A stretch of 64,000 bases of DNA from Candidatus Desulfosporosinus nitrosoreducens (GCF_030954495.1 NZ_JAVHUW010000041.1:38217-102216); one strand, 5' to 3'; positions 45,968-57,623 are shown, numbered from the stretch's first letter. Numbers and translations are program-made. The notes: generated by a model from the letters alone, not told the origin.

Positions 45968-46187
45968 AGTTTTGCCACTCCTTATTCCTTAATACTTCAC
46001 TTAAAGCACAACTTTCTCTATTTCGACAGAGATCATTGTATTCCTTTTTTGCTGTTTCAGTTTCTGATTTCAATCCTGATTCCGCTCTTAATCTTAATTC
46101 TAACCTGAAACATCTTCAAAAATCAGCAGACCCCAAAGGCAGCTCCCCCTCCGGGAGTGAACGGATGTAAGAGCTGGCGCCTGTAGT

Positions 46188-47138
46188 TTAAGGAACAAAG
46201 TTCTTACCTGTCGTCTGAATTTCAACTCTCTCGGCCTTCCCTTTGCGGTTTGGGGGAAAGGAAGGAGCAAGAACTGCCACTATACCGCCCAAGATCACCA
46301 ATACCCCGCCGGCCATTTGCAGCAGTGAGAGATGTTCACTAAACAGGAAGACAGCTAAAACCACAGTCATAACCGGCTCTAAAGTACTGATAATTGATGC
46401 TGAAGTAGCTCCGATCAGTTTCATACCCTGAAAGAAGGTCAGCATGGCAATAATCGTGGAAAAAAGGGCTATGCCCCCTATGCCCATCCAGGTTCCCCAG
46501 GAAAGAGTCCAGGTTGTGCCGCCGGTTGCCAAGCCTACAATGCCGTAAGTGACAGCGGCTGAAATAGAGATCATAGAGGTGCTGACCAAAGGAGTCGTTG
46601 TCCGTAAAACATGATTGCCTAAAAGAATGTAAACGGCATAAAGGAAAGCCGCGCCAAGAGCCAGGGCTATTCCCAGGGGATTAATTCCTTTTAACGCTAA
46701 ACCTAAAACGAGTATGAGACCAAGGGTTGACAGCAGCAGCCCGACAAGTTTCAAACCGGAAAGTTCTTCCTGACGACTTAATACGGCTAAAACTGTAACG
46801 ATGATTGGATAGGCGTATAGAAGTAAAGCCGCTAAAGAAGCGGGAATATAACGAACCGAAGACAAGTAAAAACCGGCCATCAGAGAATAGCCAATCCCCC
46901 CCATACACCACATAGTTAACCAGGTCTTGCCAGGCAGGTGAGGGAAGCCTTCGCGTATTAAAGCAATCGTCCCAAAAAACAGGGCAGCAAGAATAAAACG
47001 GACGAATAAAACCGTAGCAAGAGCTGCGCCGCCGGCAAAAACGAATTTGCCGAGAATCGGGTAAACACTAAACCCTAAGGTAGAAATAAAGATCAGAACG
47101 GCGCCTGGGCCAACCGCTTGTTTTTGTTGATTACCCAT
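46188..47138 (-). CDS. EamA family (DMT superfamily) transporter
   Basis: A 316-residue membrane protein with ten predicted helices formed by two EamA repeats, the second near SMISISAAVTYG to ILGGIVAVLAP. Such proteins export amino acids or other metabolites; substrate unknown. I start at ATG 47138 (MGNQQK) over the TTG two codons upstream, with GGGG about 9 nt before. The 220 nt downstream hold only a weak CTCCC/GGGAG hairpin near 46150. Confidence 0.85.
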   Translation of the reverse strand: MGNQQKQAVGPGAVLIFISTLGFSVYPILGKFVFAGGAALATVLFVRFILAALFFGTIALIREGFPHLPGKTWLTMWCMGGIGYSLMAGFYLSSVRYIPASLAALLLYAYPIIVTVLAVLSRQEELSGLKLVGLLLSTLGLILVLGLALKGINPLGIALALGAAFLYAVYILLGNHVLRTTTPLVSTSMISISAAVTYGIVGLATGGTTWTLSWGTWMGIGGIALFSTIIAMLTFFQGMKLIGATSASIISTLEPVMTVVLAVFLFSEHLSLLQMAGGVLVILGGIVAVLAPSFPPNRKGKAERVEIQTTGKNFVP

Positions 47139-47168
47139 TGTCAAAAACCCCGATTTCCCTAAGTTTTA

Positions 47169-48314
47169 CTATTTTTTTAATATCTCATCTTTCGTTTTCA
47201 AAGCGGCAGCCTTAATGATTTCCAATACTAATTCGGTAGTCCTGAGAAGATCCTTTTCCTGGATATATTCCTCCGTTGTATGAAGCTTTTGCATGCCGGT
47301 CGATAAAACGGCACAGGGAATTCCATACTGATTATAATTATTGGCGTCACTTCCTCCGCCTGTGGCCAGGAATTCCGGATGCAGGCCGGCCGCTTGGGCT
47401 GCTTGAACCGCCAGAAGCGCCACTTCCGATTCTCTGGACAGCTTAAACGGAGTGTACAGCCTTTGTACCTTAATCTCTGCCTTAGCTCCCATTTCTTCCG
47501 CCGTCTGCCGGAATGTTTCACACATTTGGGCAGTAAGCCGTTCCAGTTTAGTCAAGTCGCGGCTTCTTGACTCGCAGGCGATAGTCACGTTTTCGGCGAC
47601 AATATTTGTAGCCAGGCCACCCTGAATTGTTCCGATATTCGAGGTCGTTTCCTCGTCAAGGCGTCCTATTGTCATTTGAGCGATAGCCTTTGCGGCCACA
47701 ACAATTGCGCTGATCCCCTCTTCGGGTGCAATACCGGCATGAGACGCCTTGCCTTTTATTGCTACGTTAATTCGGTCCTGACCGGGGGCTTCAAGAATTA
47801 TTCTCCCGGGAGCTCCCCCGGAGTCCAGCACAAATCCGTAATTCGCCTTTAACCGGGATTGATCAAGATTTCTGGAGCCGTTAAGACCGCCTTCTTCCGC
47901 AACGCTGAAAATCACCTGGATATCTCCATGAGGAATCTCTTTTTCTTTGACAACCCTCAAGGCTTCTAAGATTGGTGCAATTCCGGATTTATCATCCGCC
48001 CCTAAAATAGTGGCGCCTGCAGATGTAATGATTCCCTCTTGACTAACAGGCTCAATATTGAGACAAGGCTCCACCGTGTCCATATGCGCGGAAAGCAAAA
48101 GTACGGGGGCCTCGGGCAGGTTGCCTTTCAGATAGCCAAAAATGTTTCCGCAGTTCCCGCCAATGAGATCACCGGTTTGGTCCTCGCTGACCTCCATACC
48201 TAAGCCTAGCAGGCGATCCTTAAGAATCTCGGCAACCTGCCGCTCTTTACGTGTTGGGGAATCAATTTTTACAAGTTCCAAAAATTCAGCGATCAACCGT
48301 GATTGATTAGGCAT
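47169..48314 (-). CDS. M20-family peptidase, peptidase T-like
   Basis: A 381-residue zinc-dependent aminopeptidase of the PepT/M20 family. Metal ligands are seen in SAHMDTVEP (His and the catalytic Asp two residues later), TILGADDKSG (bridging Asp), FSVAEEGGLNGS (catalytic Glu pair) and the late GGGSDANNYNQYG. A dimerisation domain sits in between. Acts in the cytosol on short peptides. GAAGGAAGAAGAA precedes the ATG. Confidence 0.87.
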   Translation of the reverse strand: MPNQSRLIAEFLELVKIDSPTRKERQVAEILKDRLLGLGMEVSEDQTGDLIGGNCGNIFGYLKGNLPEAPVLLLSAHMDTVEPCLNIEPVSQEGIITSAGATILGADDKSGIAPILEALRVVKEKEIPHGDIQVIFSVAEEGGLNGSRNLDQSRLKANYGFVLDSGGAPGRIILEAPGQDRINVAIKGKASHAGIAPEEGISAIVVAAKAIAQMTIGRLDEETTSNIGTIQGGLATNIVAENVTIACESRSRDLTKLERLTAQMCETFRQTAEEMGAKAEIKVQRLYTPFKLSRESEVALLAVQAAQAAGLHPEFLATGGGSDANNYNQYGIPCAVLSTGMQKLHTTEEYIQEKDLLRTTELVLEIIKAAALKTKDEILKK

Positions 48315-48502
48315 TTCTCTTCTTCCTTCTCTCTTTAAGATTTCTTACTTTAAGATTTCTTAACCGTATGCGCTTAAAGATGCTTCTTAAATCAGCATAT
48401 CTATAATTCAACAATTTTACTCCAATTCCTGCTGTTATGTCAAAGAGCCCGCCTCTTGCTGCCGGAAGGCGCTGCTCTCTGCATTGTCTGCGGTATAACA
48501 AA

Positions 48503-48544
48503 AACCATGAAGTCCTGGCCTCTCAGGCCGAAACTCCATGGTTA
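48503..48544 (-). terminator. Intrinsic terminator after SLH/YcdB-domain gene
   Basis: On the minus strand AACCATGG and CCTGAGAGG-centred arms form a long hairpin (AACCATG/CATGGTT outer stem, GGCCT/AGGCC inner stem) followed by TTTTTGTT. It lies about 30 nt past the stop of the long gene. Confidence 0.8.
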
Positions 48545-48571
48545 AAACGATCATCCGTATATCCGGCTGTA

Positions 48572-50818
48572 TCAGTTGTGCCAGTTCAGAGCTCTAAACA
48601 GCGCCCCGGCGGCTTCCGCACGATTTACCGCTTCATCCGGGGCGAAATTAGTCCCTCCGGCATTCAAGATCCCGGTACTCGTGGCCAGAGCAACGTATCC
48701 CAGGGCATCCGGAGCAATTTGAGCCGCATCCCGGAAATTAACCTGGTAAATGTTTTTCAGTTCTGCCAGCTTGTTCAGCTGCAGGTAGCGGATAAGGAAC
48801 TCGCACAGGAGTTCCCGCTTGACGGGATCGCCCGGCTGTAAGTCCTCTTTTAACCACCCTTGTTCTTTAGCTTTAGCCATGATTTCCAGATCTGAAAGGG
48901 AAGCGTTTCCCCAGAGGCCGAACCGGCTCAGATACATGGCCCGCAGCAGAGAAGCAACAGTCATCGTTTCACGGGGTTTAAAGCTATTCCCGAAATCTCC
49001 GAATAATCCCGCCTGCCCAAGAGCCGCAATCTCCTGCTGCTCCTCAATTCCCGCCAAATCAAAGAAACTATAGGGTTTAGGCTCCTCTGACAGGGGCTGC
49101 CCCTGATAATCGAGCATCTCTCCGCTCCTGGCATCGATGATATTGGCGGACTGAACGCTTTGACCCTGATTTAGATTTAAAGGAAGATAGACCAAGCGGA
49201 CATCGCCGGGAACTCCGTTAGAGTATATCCGAACATAAGCCAGAGTCAGAGGACGGGAGGTCAGAAAAGCCCCCACCGCTTGGTCTTTGCTCAGTATTCC
49301 GGAGGCACTCGGAAAATCAAGGTCTGACCAATTAAGCTCATAATTGGTAATCGTCCCGCTTGCGGGATCGACATTCACTGTCATGCCGTTATTGGGAAAA
49401 TCAAGGCCGTTGACAATACGCTGATAGGAGAAATTGCTTGCGTCAATAGGCCCGACAATTTTTTGCTGATCACTGCTAACTCCTGAATCGGAATCCGCAT
49501 CCGTATTGCCGTCTAAAGCCACCTGGCTGAAGCGATTGGGCTGAACTTTTTTAAGAAAATCCTCCGCCAGTTTTTGCAGGGCAGCTTTGTCCAGCTCGGT
49601 ATCCGCTTTCCCGGTTTGCGGGTAAGCAAGATTGAAACCAAGCAGCTCGCCGCTGGAGGCATCAATTCTGGCGTTTAAGTATTGAGCTTTACCGTCCGTA
49701 CTCTCCGGACTGGGGTTAGACCAGTCAAAACTCCATACGCGACTATCCGCACTCCTCCAGTCAGTGCTTAAATTGGCACTTCTCAAGGTTAAATTGTCGG
49801 GAATACTAATCCAACGCTGGACCGCCGCAATCGCTTCATCCTGTTTAAGAAGTTTGGCAGTTTGATCGATTTCTTGCTGTTCCTGAGGGGTAAGCGCCGA
49901 AGGCTGGCTGGATGCCGATCCGGCCATATCTCCCTTGCCTCCGATTCCGCCACTGAGCGCCGACGTTTCATCAATCCAATCTCCAGGGTCCAATTTTAGG
50001 GGCTCCCCTGTCAAAGCGTCGATGGCCCCTCCGGTTTGCCCGCTTAACTGGTAAACGAGCTTAGCTTCCTGTTTTTGGCCAAGACTGAGAATCCGATAGG
50101 GAGCAGGCAGCCAATAGAGGAGTTTAAAGAATGAAGCTGAGGCTAAAGCTTGCCGGGCTTGATCGGCACTAATTACCTCTTTTTGCTCAGGAACCTGAAG
50201 ATTGCTCCAATTGAGATTGTACGAAATGATGTGTCCATCCGAACCGGACACTTGTACATTGACCCCGTCCCCTAAAACGGGAATATCCTTAATAAGCCGC
50301 TGATACTGGAAGGAATAACTGATCGGTCCGTAATTATTGAGGGGTAAAATCTCCTGATCCTTGGAGAGAAGCTTTATCTGCCCTGCCCGGTCTCCCAAGA
50401 GGCGGGCCAGAAGATCGTCACTGATTGTTTGCGCACTGGTCTTCGTAATGGCCGGAAGGGGTGCAGCCGCCGCAGAGTCCTCATTTCTCCAATAATTCAA
50501 ACTTAAGATATCTCCATTGTCGGCATTGACTTCAGCCGAAAAATCCCCGGGGTTCCCCGGATTATTCCAATGCAGTGACCAGGCGTGCCGGTCATCACTC
50601 GTATTGTAGTTGGACGTGAAGTTGCTTAATTCCGACGGAATTTCAAAATTTGTTTTAACGATCTGGATTGCTTTTTCTAAGGTTATTTCCGGCGAAACCT
50701 CTGCCTGAGAAACCGGTTCGGAAACATTGACCGCCGCTAAGACCGGCGAAGAACTCATTTGCAGAAAAAATATCATGGATATAATTCCCGCCATGGCTTT
50801 CTTGTATTTTTTATGCAT
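48572..50818 (-). CDS. Secreted YcdB/YcdC-domain protein with S-layer homology region
   Basis: A 748-residue exported protein: signal peptide (basic start, AGIISMIFFLQMSSSPVLA), several PepSY-like YcdB/YcdC repeats recognisable by paired ISY(N/S) and NWSDLDFP-type segments and DARSGEMLDYQG endings, and a C-terminal region of SLH character (GDFGNSFKPRETMTVASLLRAMYLSR; GGTNFAPDEAVNRAEAAGALFRAL) that should anchor it in the cell wall. Such proteins are frequent in spore formers; role unknown. ATG 50818 follows GGCAGGTAAGAG; the frame extends 11 codons upstream. Confidence 0.82.
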   Translation of the reverse strand: MHKKYKKAMAGIISMIFFLQMSSSPVLAAVNVSEPVSQAEVSPEITLEKAIQIVKTNFEIPSELSNFTSNYNTSDDRHAWSLHWNNPGNPGDFSAEVNADNGDILSLNYWRNEDSAAAAPLPAITKTSAQTISDDLLARLLGDRAGQIKLLSKDQEILPLNNYGPISYSFQYQRLIKDIPVLGDGVNVQVSGSDGHIISYNLNWSNLQVPEQKEVISADQARQALASASFFKLLYWLPAPYRILSLGQKQEAKLVYQLSGQTGGAIDALTGEPLKLDPGDWIDETSALSGGIGGKGDMAGSASSQPSALTPQEQQEIDQTAKLLKQDEAIAAVQRWISIPDNLTLRSANLSTDWRSADSRVWSFDWSNPSPESTDGKAQYLNARIDASSGELLGFNLAYPQTGKADTELDKAALQKLAEDFLKKVQPNRFSQVALDGNTDADSDSGVSSDQQKIVGPIDASNFSYQRIVNGLDFPNNGMTVNVDPASGTITNYELNWSDLDFPSASGILSKDQAVGAFLTSRPLTLAYVRIYSNGVPGDVRLVYLPLNLNQGQSVQSANIIDARSGEMLDYQGQPLSEEPKPYSFFDLAGIEEQQEIAALGQAGLFGDFGNSFKPRETMTVASLLRAMYLSRFGLWGNASLSDLEIMAKAKEQGWLKEDLQPGDPVKRELLCEFLIRYLQLNKLAELKNIYQVNFRDAAQIAPDALGYVALATSTGILNAGGTNFAPDEAVNRAEAAGALFRALNWHN

Positions 50819-51196
50819 TCTCTTACCTGCCTTTCCTTCTCTTAATCCCACATTACTCTCAGCCTGCTGACTTTAGGCCCGGATTGGGAATAAATATTGA
50901 CGTACTTACTACATCCCCCCTCTTCCCCTCTTCTTAAAATAAGAGCTCGCTGCTTAGTTATCTTTTATTATAGAATATAGACGGATAAACCTTTGCTTTT
51001 CTGGCAAAAGAATTTATCGACTTTAAATTACAAATTTCGTATTAAAAGCTCCTGAGAATTACTGCACCACTTAGTTTTAAAATTCAATTAGCTTATCCTC
51101 GTTAGGGGATTTAAACGAAAAACAGGTTCTCCCCAAAAAGACGGGAAGTTACAAGGAAAGTTGTGACCCTACCCCATAAGGCCAACTGAATACGGA

Positions 51197-51236
51197 AAAC
51201 ACCTCATTTCCGAAGCCACTTGGAAATGAGGTGTTT
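51197..51236. terminator. Perfect inverted repeat, probable bidirectional terminator
   Basis: AAACACCTCATTTCC at 51197-51211 pairs with its exact complement at 51222-51236 around a 10-nt loop. The flanks are A/T-rich on both sides. It closes the island genes read leftwards. The rest of the 50.8-51.36 kb gap appears non-coding. Confidence 0.75.
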
Positions 51237-51363
51237 CAATATATAAGTAACAATGAAAACAACCATTAACTCCTGTTGATCTGTGTGGTTGAATAGACCA
51301 AATTATAATAGTGCATTTAGTGCATATTACTATTGATAATTTGGAATTGCGTTTTATTTCTTA

Positions 51364-51534
51364 CTATAATATATCACCCATGCAGCATCTACTGAAATAC
51401 TTAAGGGCAGCCAGAACTGCGTTGTGACCAATCAATGCACCATCCCCGATGGCAATGCCTCTAAGACCTGCTTTTGAAAAATGATTACCAAGAAACAGAG
51501 CCTGTTGCACGTTTTGTGTAACAGACCCTTTGAT
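51364..51534 (-). pseudogene. 3' remnant of an FAD-protein-like gene
   Basis: An open stretch of 56 codons with no good start, ending in TAG at 51364, reads ALFLGNHFSKAGLRGIAIGD and then GALIGHNAVLAALKYF. The GLRGIAIGD...G pattern resembles the C-terminal FAD-contacting segment of flavin oxidoreductases such as protoporphyrinogen or amine oxidases, but hexapeptide-acyltransferase repeats are an alternative. The frame is closed upstream by a stop at 51535-51537. I regard it as the tail of a lost gene. Confidence 0.35.
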
Positions 51535-51558
51535 TTATCGGTCTATAAGCCGCCTATC

Positions 51559-52434
51559 TCAAGACTCAGTGACCAAGAATCGGGGAATAGGCGGCCATAC
51601 TTCCAACTGCTTGGTCAGGTTTATCAACATTTTATAGGCCTCTTGCCGGCTTTTTTCTTTCCTCTCCGGATCTTTGCAGTTCAGCTCTTTAAGCGCCTTC
51701 TGTATTTCCTCAAAGAGTGTAACGATCTGTTGGCGGCAATGGATGACCTTGGCTTCAGCTGCCTCTATAGCAACCAAATCCTCCGGAGTAATGACCGGGC
51801 CGGACCCAGCGCCGGGCTTATCGGACAAGACGGTGGTGATACTGACCTTTGAGGGTCTGGTTTTGTTTTTCACCACATGGATTATTTCAATCCCTTGATT
51901 TTCCTGAACAGTCTGGCTGCTCTCCGGTAAGGGCTGAATGGTTCCTTGGGGTTGGGAATGGGGTTGAGGCTGGGGCTGGGGCTGGGGTTGAGCTTCCGCC
52001 TGCAGAGACTGGCTTTCCTTGACGACCTGAAGGAGTTCCCGTTTACTCATACTCCCGAGATCATTGTCCGCCATGAATTGTTCCCGCTCTTCTTCCGGGA
52101 CATCCAGAAGGATCAAGGCTTGGGTGTAAGTCAGATTTCCAACCGGTTGGAAATCTGGCAAGCTTTCGCCGGCGGAAGCAGCTGACATCCTGGGCCCATA
52201 TTCCTGATAAAGACGCATCAGGTTAGCCGCGGTACTCTTGGAATACCGGACCGATTCCTGCAGCCATTGGCCCCATGCTCCATAGGGAACCAAATCCTTG
52301 GCTTCCTTCAGCCGCCGCCCGATCTCGACGGCATTGGTCAGGAGGATTTTTCCGGTCTGTTGGTTGATCTGGTTGATTTCCGCCGCAATCACAGTTGGTG
52401 TGCGCTTTGATACTGTTGTTCCGATCATAATCAC
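51559..52434 (-). CDS. DUF3102 domain-containing protein
   Basis: A 291-residue protein with an N-terminal DUF3102 domain (INQINQQTGKILLTNAVEIGRRLKEAKDLVPYG and WLQESVRYSKSTAANLMRLY), found in Firmicute genomes and often near mobile DNA. A QPQPQPQPQPHSQPQ low-complexity linker (about residues 150-165) joins it to a helical C-terminal half. Function unknown; the helix-turn-helix-like SKSTAANLMRL suggests DNA contact. Start is GTG 52434 or the ATG two codons later; AGGTG is close to both. Confidence 0.7.
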   Translation of the reverse strand: MIMIGTTVSKRTPTVIAAEINQINQQTGKILLTNAVEIGRRLKEAKDLVPYGAWGQWLQESVRYSKSTAANLMRLYQEYGPRMSAASAGESLPDFQPVGNLTYTQALILLDVPEEEREQFMADNDLGSMSKRELLQVVKESQSLQAEAQPQPQPQPQPHSQPQGTIQPLPESSQTVQENQGIEIIHVVKNKTRPSKVSITTVLSDKPGAGSGPVITPEDLVAIEAAEAKVIHCRQQIVTLFEEIQKALKELNCKDPERKEKSRQEAYKMLINLTKQLEVWPPIPRFLVTES

Positions 52435-52621
52435 CTGCCTGTTTGCCTATTACATTGACAGAATATGCAAACAGGCTTTCCAGCGTGACGAGCTAAATAT
52501 ACTTGCTCCCTTCCCGGATGCTGTGAGGCGCCATCTTTTTTTCCCTATACTATCCGATAAAAAATGTAGCTTTTAACTTGAGTAGTTAGGTGAATATAGA
52601 TGCCAATATTCAACTTCGTAT

Positions 52622-52935
52622 CTATGTAGTGAGAACCCGTGTTACTCCAAATAGTTCTAAGGCATAAACGCGGCCGTCGTCAGAAGAAATGGTTCTATTT
52701 ACCAATCCTTTTTTTCAAACCTCTTAATAATCCTACTCATGTAACTTTTATCAATGTTCAGTCTGGACGACAATGCGTTCGCAGTGCAGCAGCCAAGATC
52801 GCTCAAATCAAACAAGATTCTTGCTTCTGTCAGCGAAAAGTCAGATAAATAATGCTGGTTGAGCAGTCCCAAAACATTCGTATAAAAGCGATTGAACTCA
52901 CGGATGTGGTCAATCAATACGATATCTGCGCCCAT
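52622..52935 (-). pseudogene. MarR-family regulator broken by a frameshift
   Basis: The first 78 codons give a normal MarR winged-helix start ([39 protein letters not shown]), then stop after DW. Shifting frame at the run of seven T (plus strand 52709-52715, seven A in the coding strand) restores [20 protein letters not shown], the expected wing of MarR proteins, before a stop at 52622-52624. So the gene carries a homopolymer indel and is also cut short at its 3' side (normal length is about 150 aa). A real mutation, a sequencing error or programmed slippage are all possible; truncation argues for decay. Confidence 0.75.
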
Positions 52936-52952
52936 TATGTGAACTCCTTTCC

Positions 52953-52983
52953 TATAAATAGTAGACTAAATCCACTATTTATA
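52953..52983. promoter_or_regulatory. Inverted repeat operator upstream of MarR gene
   Basis: TATAAATAGT at 52953-52962 is an exact inverted repeat of ACTATTTATA at 52974-52983, with 11 nt between. It lies just upstream of the marR start, where MarR autoregulatory operators usually sit, and a TTGACA lies further upstream on the minus strand (near 53007), though the spacing to TATAAA is long. Confidence 0.5.
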
Positions 52984-53127
52984 GGGCTTCAAATAATGGA
53001 CTATGTCAACTATTTATTAAAAAACAGCATGCAGAGAGATAGAGTCAGCGTACTGATACTGTTTTTACAAACAATTTAATTCAATCACAATATTGCCACC
53101 TTCCAGCTATTTAACAACGACAGGCAA

Positions 53128-53256
53128 TTACACATTCAAAAGTTGAATACAGACCCTCATAAAACCCGCACTATTTAATGCTTCAGACACTTCGCACAGT
53201 GCGGTATAGGTGCAGCCCTTTTTATGAGGGCTGCCATTCACCAATAACACTTTCAT
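53128..53256 (-). pseudogene. 5' fragment of a flavodoxin-family gene
   Basis: A 42-codon frame with a good ribosome binding site (GGAAGGTG) starts MKVLLVNGSPHKKGCTYTAL, the FMN phosphate loop of NADPH-dependent FMN reductase/iron-sulfur flavoproteins, continues CEVSEALNSAG, then diverges and stops. Full-length relatives are about 180-200 aa. It starts 13 nt after the aldo/keto reductase stop, so it was probably co-transcribed with it. Confidence 0.7.
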
Positions 53257-53269
53257 ACCATACACCTTC

Positions 53270-55628
<2,359 letters not shown>

Positions 55629-55851
55629 GGTGTGTTGTATTCTCCTCTGCTCATAATTTTCTGTTTTGTGATGGCGAAGCTCTGGAATCCGTATAGTCAC
55701 TGGCTTTTTTGAGCAGTAGATTTTGTGGGATCGTCGGGTTTCGCAATCTGTATTTTTCACATCTTCACTATAAAACAAGGAATCAGCGACAAGAAGTTTC
55801 AATAAGTTCATTAGCGGCAACCTAAAGGTTATAGCTCTTAAAACAAAAAAA

Positions 55852-55875
55852 TCCACGAGGTCAATTCCTCGTGGA
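55852..55875 (-). terminator. Intrinsic terminator after lysR gene
   Basis: TCCACGAGG at 55852-55860 pairs with CCTCGTGGA at 55867-55875; on the minus strand a run of seven T follows (TTTTTTTGTTTT). It separates the LysR gene from the MFS gene. Confidence 0.9.
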
Positions 55876-55892
55876 CTTCTTCAGCTTTCTTA

Positions 55893-56792
55893 TTATTTTT
55901 TCAAATCAAAAACTTGGCTGACAGCATAAATGAGAGAGAGGACACTGTCAGACGGAGAGGGAGAATACAGCAGGCCAAAGGGGATCTGATGCTCCCATTC
56001 TACCGGCAAAATTTTCAGTAATGGATGCACATTCTCCCAAATTCCTACAGCCATCAGAACATCGTTGCTGTTTTCACACTGGTTGAATACACTCACATCA
56101 TAAAACTGAAAGTCTTGCACGGTAATTTGCGGGTAGTTCCTCCAAATATCATCCCGCAGGAGGTCAACATAGCTGTTCCAACCGCGCCGTATCAGCATAA
56201 AATTCTCGCCAAATAAATCCTGAATGGTCAGGCGGTCTTTTTTCGCCAGTCTGTGATGGATGGATACCGCACAGCAAATCGGTGTTTTGTAAAGTTCCAA
56301 GGCATCACACCCCCGATACTCTCTGATGTTTCCATCAATAAGGCCTGCCACTAAGTCGATTTTTCGACCCAAATTTGCTAAAATTTCCGCAGCATTTTCC
56401 GGCGTGTTTTCAAAGGGGATTAATTGAAATTTAAGGTTTGGACAATGCTCTTGAATTTGGGGCCATAATTCCAATAAAAACTGACTCGGTGTCATAAACG
56501 ATGTACCGATACGAATAATATTATTGCTGCTCTGTGCCGCATTTCTCGCTCTCGCCAGTGAATCCTTCGCATACTGGATGATATACTTGCTATCCTTATA
56601 CAGAGATTTTCCGGCCTCCGTCAAAATAACGCCTCGATGCGTCCGGATCAATAGCTGTAATCCTAAATCTTTTTCCAGCAAATTGATCTGCTTAATAATC
56701 GCAGTAGAGCTTATAAATAAACTCTGTGCAGCCTTGGCAAAACTTCCGGCATCCGCCACCTGTATAAATGTGTCTAATTGGCGGTTGTACAC
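55893..56792 (-). CDS. LysR-family transcriptional regulator
   Basis: A 299-residue LTTR. The N-terminal winged helix is clear (LDTFIQVADAGSFAKAAQSLFISSTAIIKQINLLEKDLG), followed by a linker helix and a substrate-binding domain (IIRIGTSFMTP). I start at GTG 56792, 7 nt after GGGAGGT; the upstream GTG at 56801 overlaps that site. It probably controls the neighbouring MFS and aldo/keto reductase genes, though it is not divergent from them, which is less usual for LTTRs. Confidence 0.88.
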   Translation of the reverse strand: MYNRQLDTFIQVADAGSFAKAAQSLFISSTAIIKQINLLEKDLGLQLLIRTHRGVILTEAGKSLYKDSKYIIQYAKDSLARARNAAQSSNNIIRIGTSFMTPSQFLLELWPQIQEHCPNLKFQLIPFENTPENAAEILANLGRKIDLVAGLIDGNIREYRGCDALELYKTPICCAVSIHHRLAKKDRLTIQDLFGENFMLIRRGWNSYVDLLRDDIWRNYPQITVQDFQFYDVSVFNQCENSNDVLMAVGIWENVHPLLKILPVEWEHQIPFGLLYSPSPSDSVLSLIYAVSQVFDLKK

Positions 56793-56856
56793 AATCTTCA
56801 CCTCCCGTCTAAGTGCAATTGAGAAAGTGGAAGTCGGTGAGCGTAAGGAAAACTAG

Positions 56857-56973
56857 TCTCACACCGCCGCACAGGAAATCAATAGTTACTATCGGGATAT
56901 TGAATTGCCGGACAATGCGAGCGGACAGCAAGTCGAACAAGAACCACCAAGCGATTCACCCGAGGTCGCATAA
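56857..56973 (+). pseudogene. Plus-strand 3'-end remnant, possibly of a mobile-element gene
   Basis: A 38-codon frame without a start, EINSYYRDIELPDN followed by a Q/E/P-rich tail to TAA at 56971, has the look of a true protein C-terminus and is followed at once by a perfect 10-bp hairpin. It is the only plus-strand coding-like segment of the island. I do not recognise the family. The rest of the 56.8-57.2 kb gap shows nothing else. Confidence 0.35.
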
Positions 56974-56982
56974 AATGGCAAC

Positions 56983-57013
56983 CGGCAGACAGCGAAAATT
57001 TCACTGTCTGCCG
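56983..57013 (+). terminator. Hairpin after the plus-strand remnant
   Basis: CGGCAGACAG at 56983-56992 and CTGTCTGCCG at 57004-57013 form a perfect 10-bp stem with an 11-nt loop. No T-run follows, so it is a weak terminator or a leftover structure. Confidence 0.45.
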
Positions 57014-57221
57014 ATACATAGCGTCCACTTCACCACGGTTTAGAAAATGTCCCTATCACACCGTGGAGGAGAAATAGGAAAACCTGTTTTCAGTGTCTCG
57101 CGTTATAATTAATGCCATAAGTACAGCTGGCAATTTTAAAGCTTTCTCTGCAACTAAGTTTAGAGTATCGCATCAGAGTATCCCATCAAGGCATCGCAGT
57201 AGTTCTGGCAATGAGAATTCA

Positions 57222-57578
57222 TCAAAATGTAAATACCTTGGATTCGGCCGCTAAATCAATCAGGCGGCCTGCCGTTGACAATTCAGCGCCGGCGATAAAT
57301 TGATCTTCCCCGAAGAGTCTGGTCCGGGCACAGGGAGTACAGACAAAAAACGGCACGTTTTGGCTGACGAGATAATCCAGGTACTGTTTGGCATTATCTC
57401 CTGTTGGCGCCGTCACACTGTCGGCTAATCCCAAAATTGCGTATGAAACAGCGTCATCAACTAAGAAAATATTAACTTCATGCCCCTTTTCCTTGGCGAC
57501 TTTGGCCAGGTGAAAGGCCCGCGTGGCGCGGACAGGATCTTCGAGTCCTCGACTCAGCACAAATAAAAATTTTTCCAA
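57222..57578 (-). CDS. DsrE-family protein
   Basis: A 118-residue DsrE/DsrF-like protein of the sulfur-relay fold: FLFVLSRGLEDPVRATRAFHLA start, GHEVNIFLVDDAVSYA centre, and VCTPCARTR with two cysteines near residue 80, the usual position of reactive cysteines in this family. Likely role is handling of sulfur or a small-molecule redox function; partners unknown. The neighbouring small gene upstream may be co-transcribed (about 45 nt apart). Confidence 0.78.
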   Translation of the reverse strand: MEKFLFVLSRGLEDPVRATRAFHLAKVAKEKGHEVNIFLVDDAVSYAILGLADSVTAPTGDNAKQYLDYLVSQNVPFFVCTPCARTRLFGEDQFIAGAELSTAGRLIDLAAESKVFTF

Positions 57579-57623
57579 GCTAATTCCTCCTCTACTTTTG
57601 GGGTGCAGGAAGATCAGAATTTT

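Noticed and set aside
45968..46187. TPP or SAM riboswitch upstream of the NMT1/SsuA-type importer
   Set aside because: No CUGAGA-type TPP core or SAM-I elements can be found in the leader.
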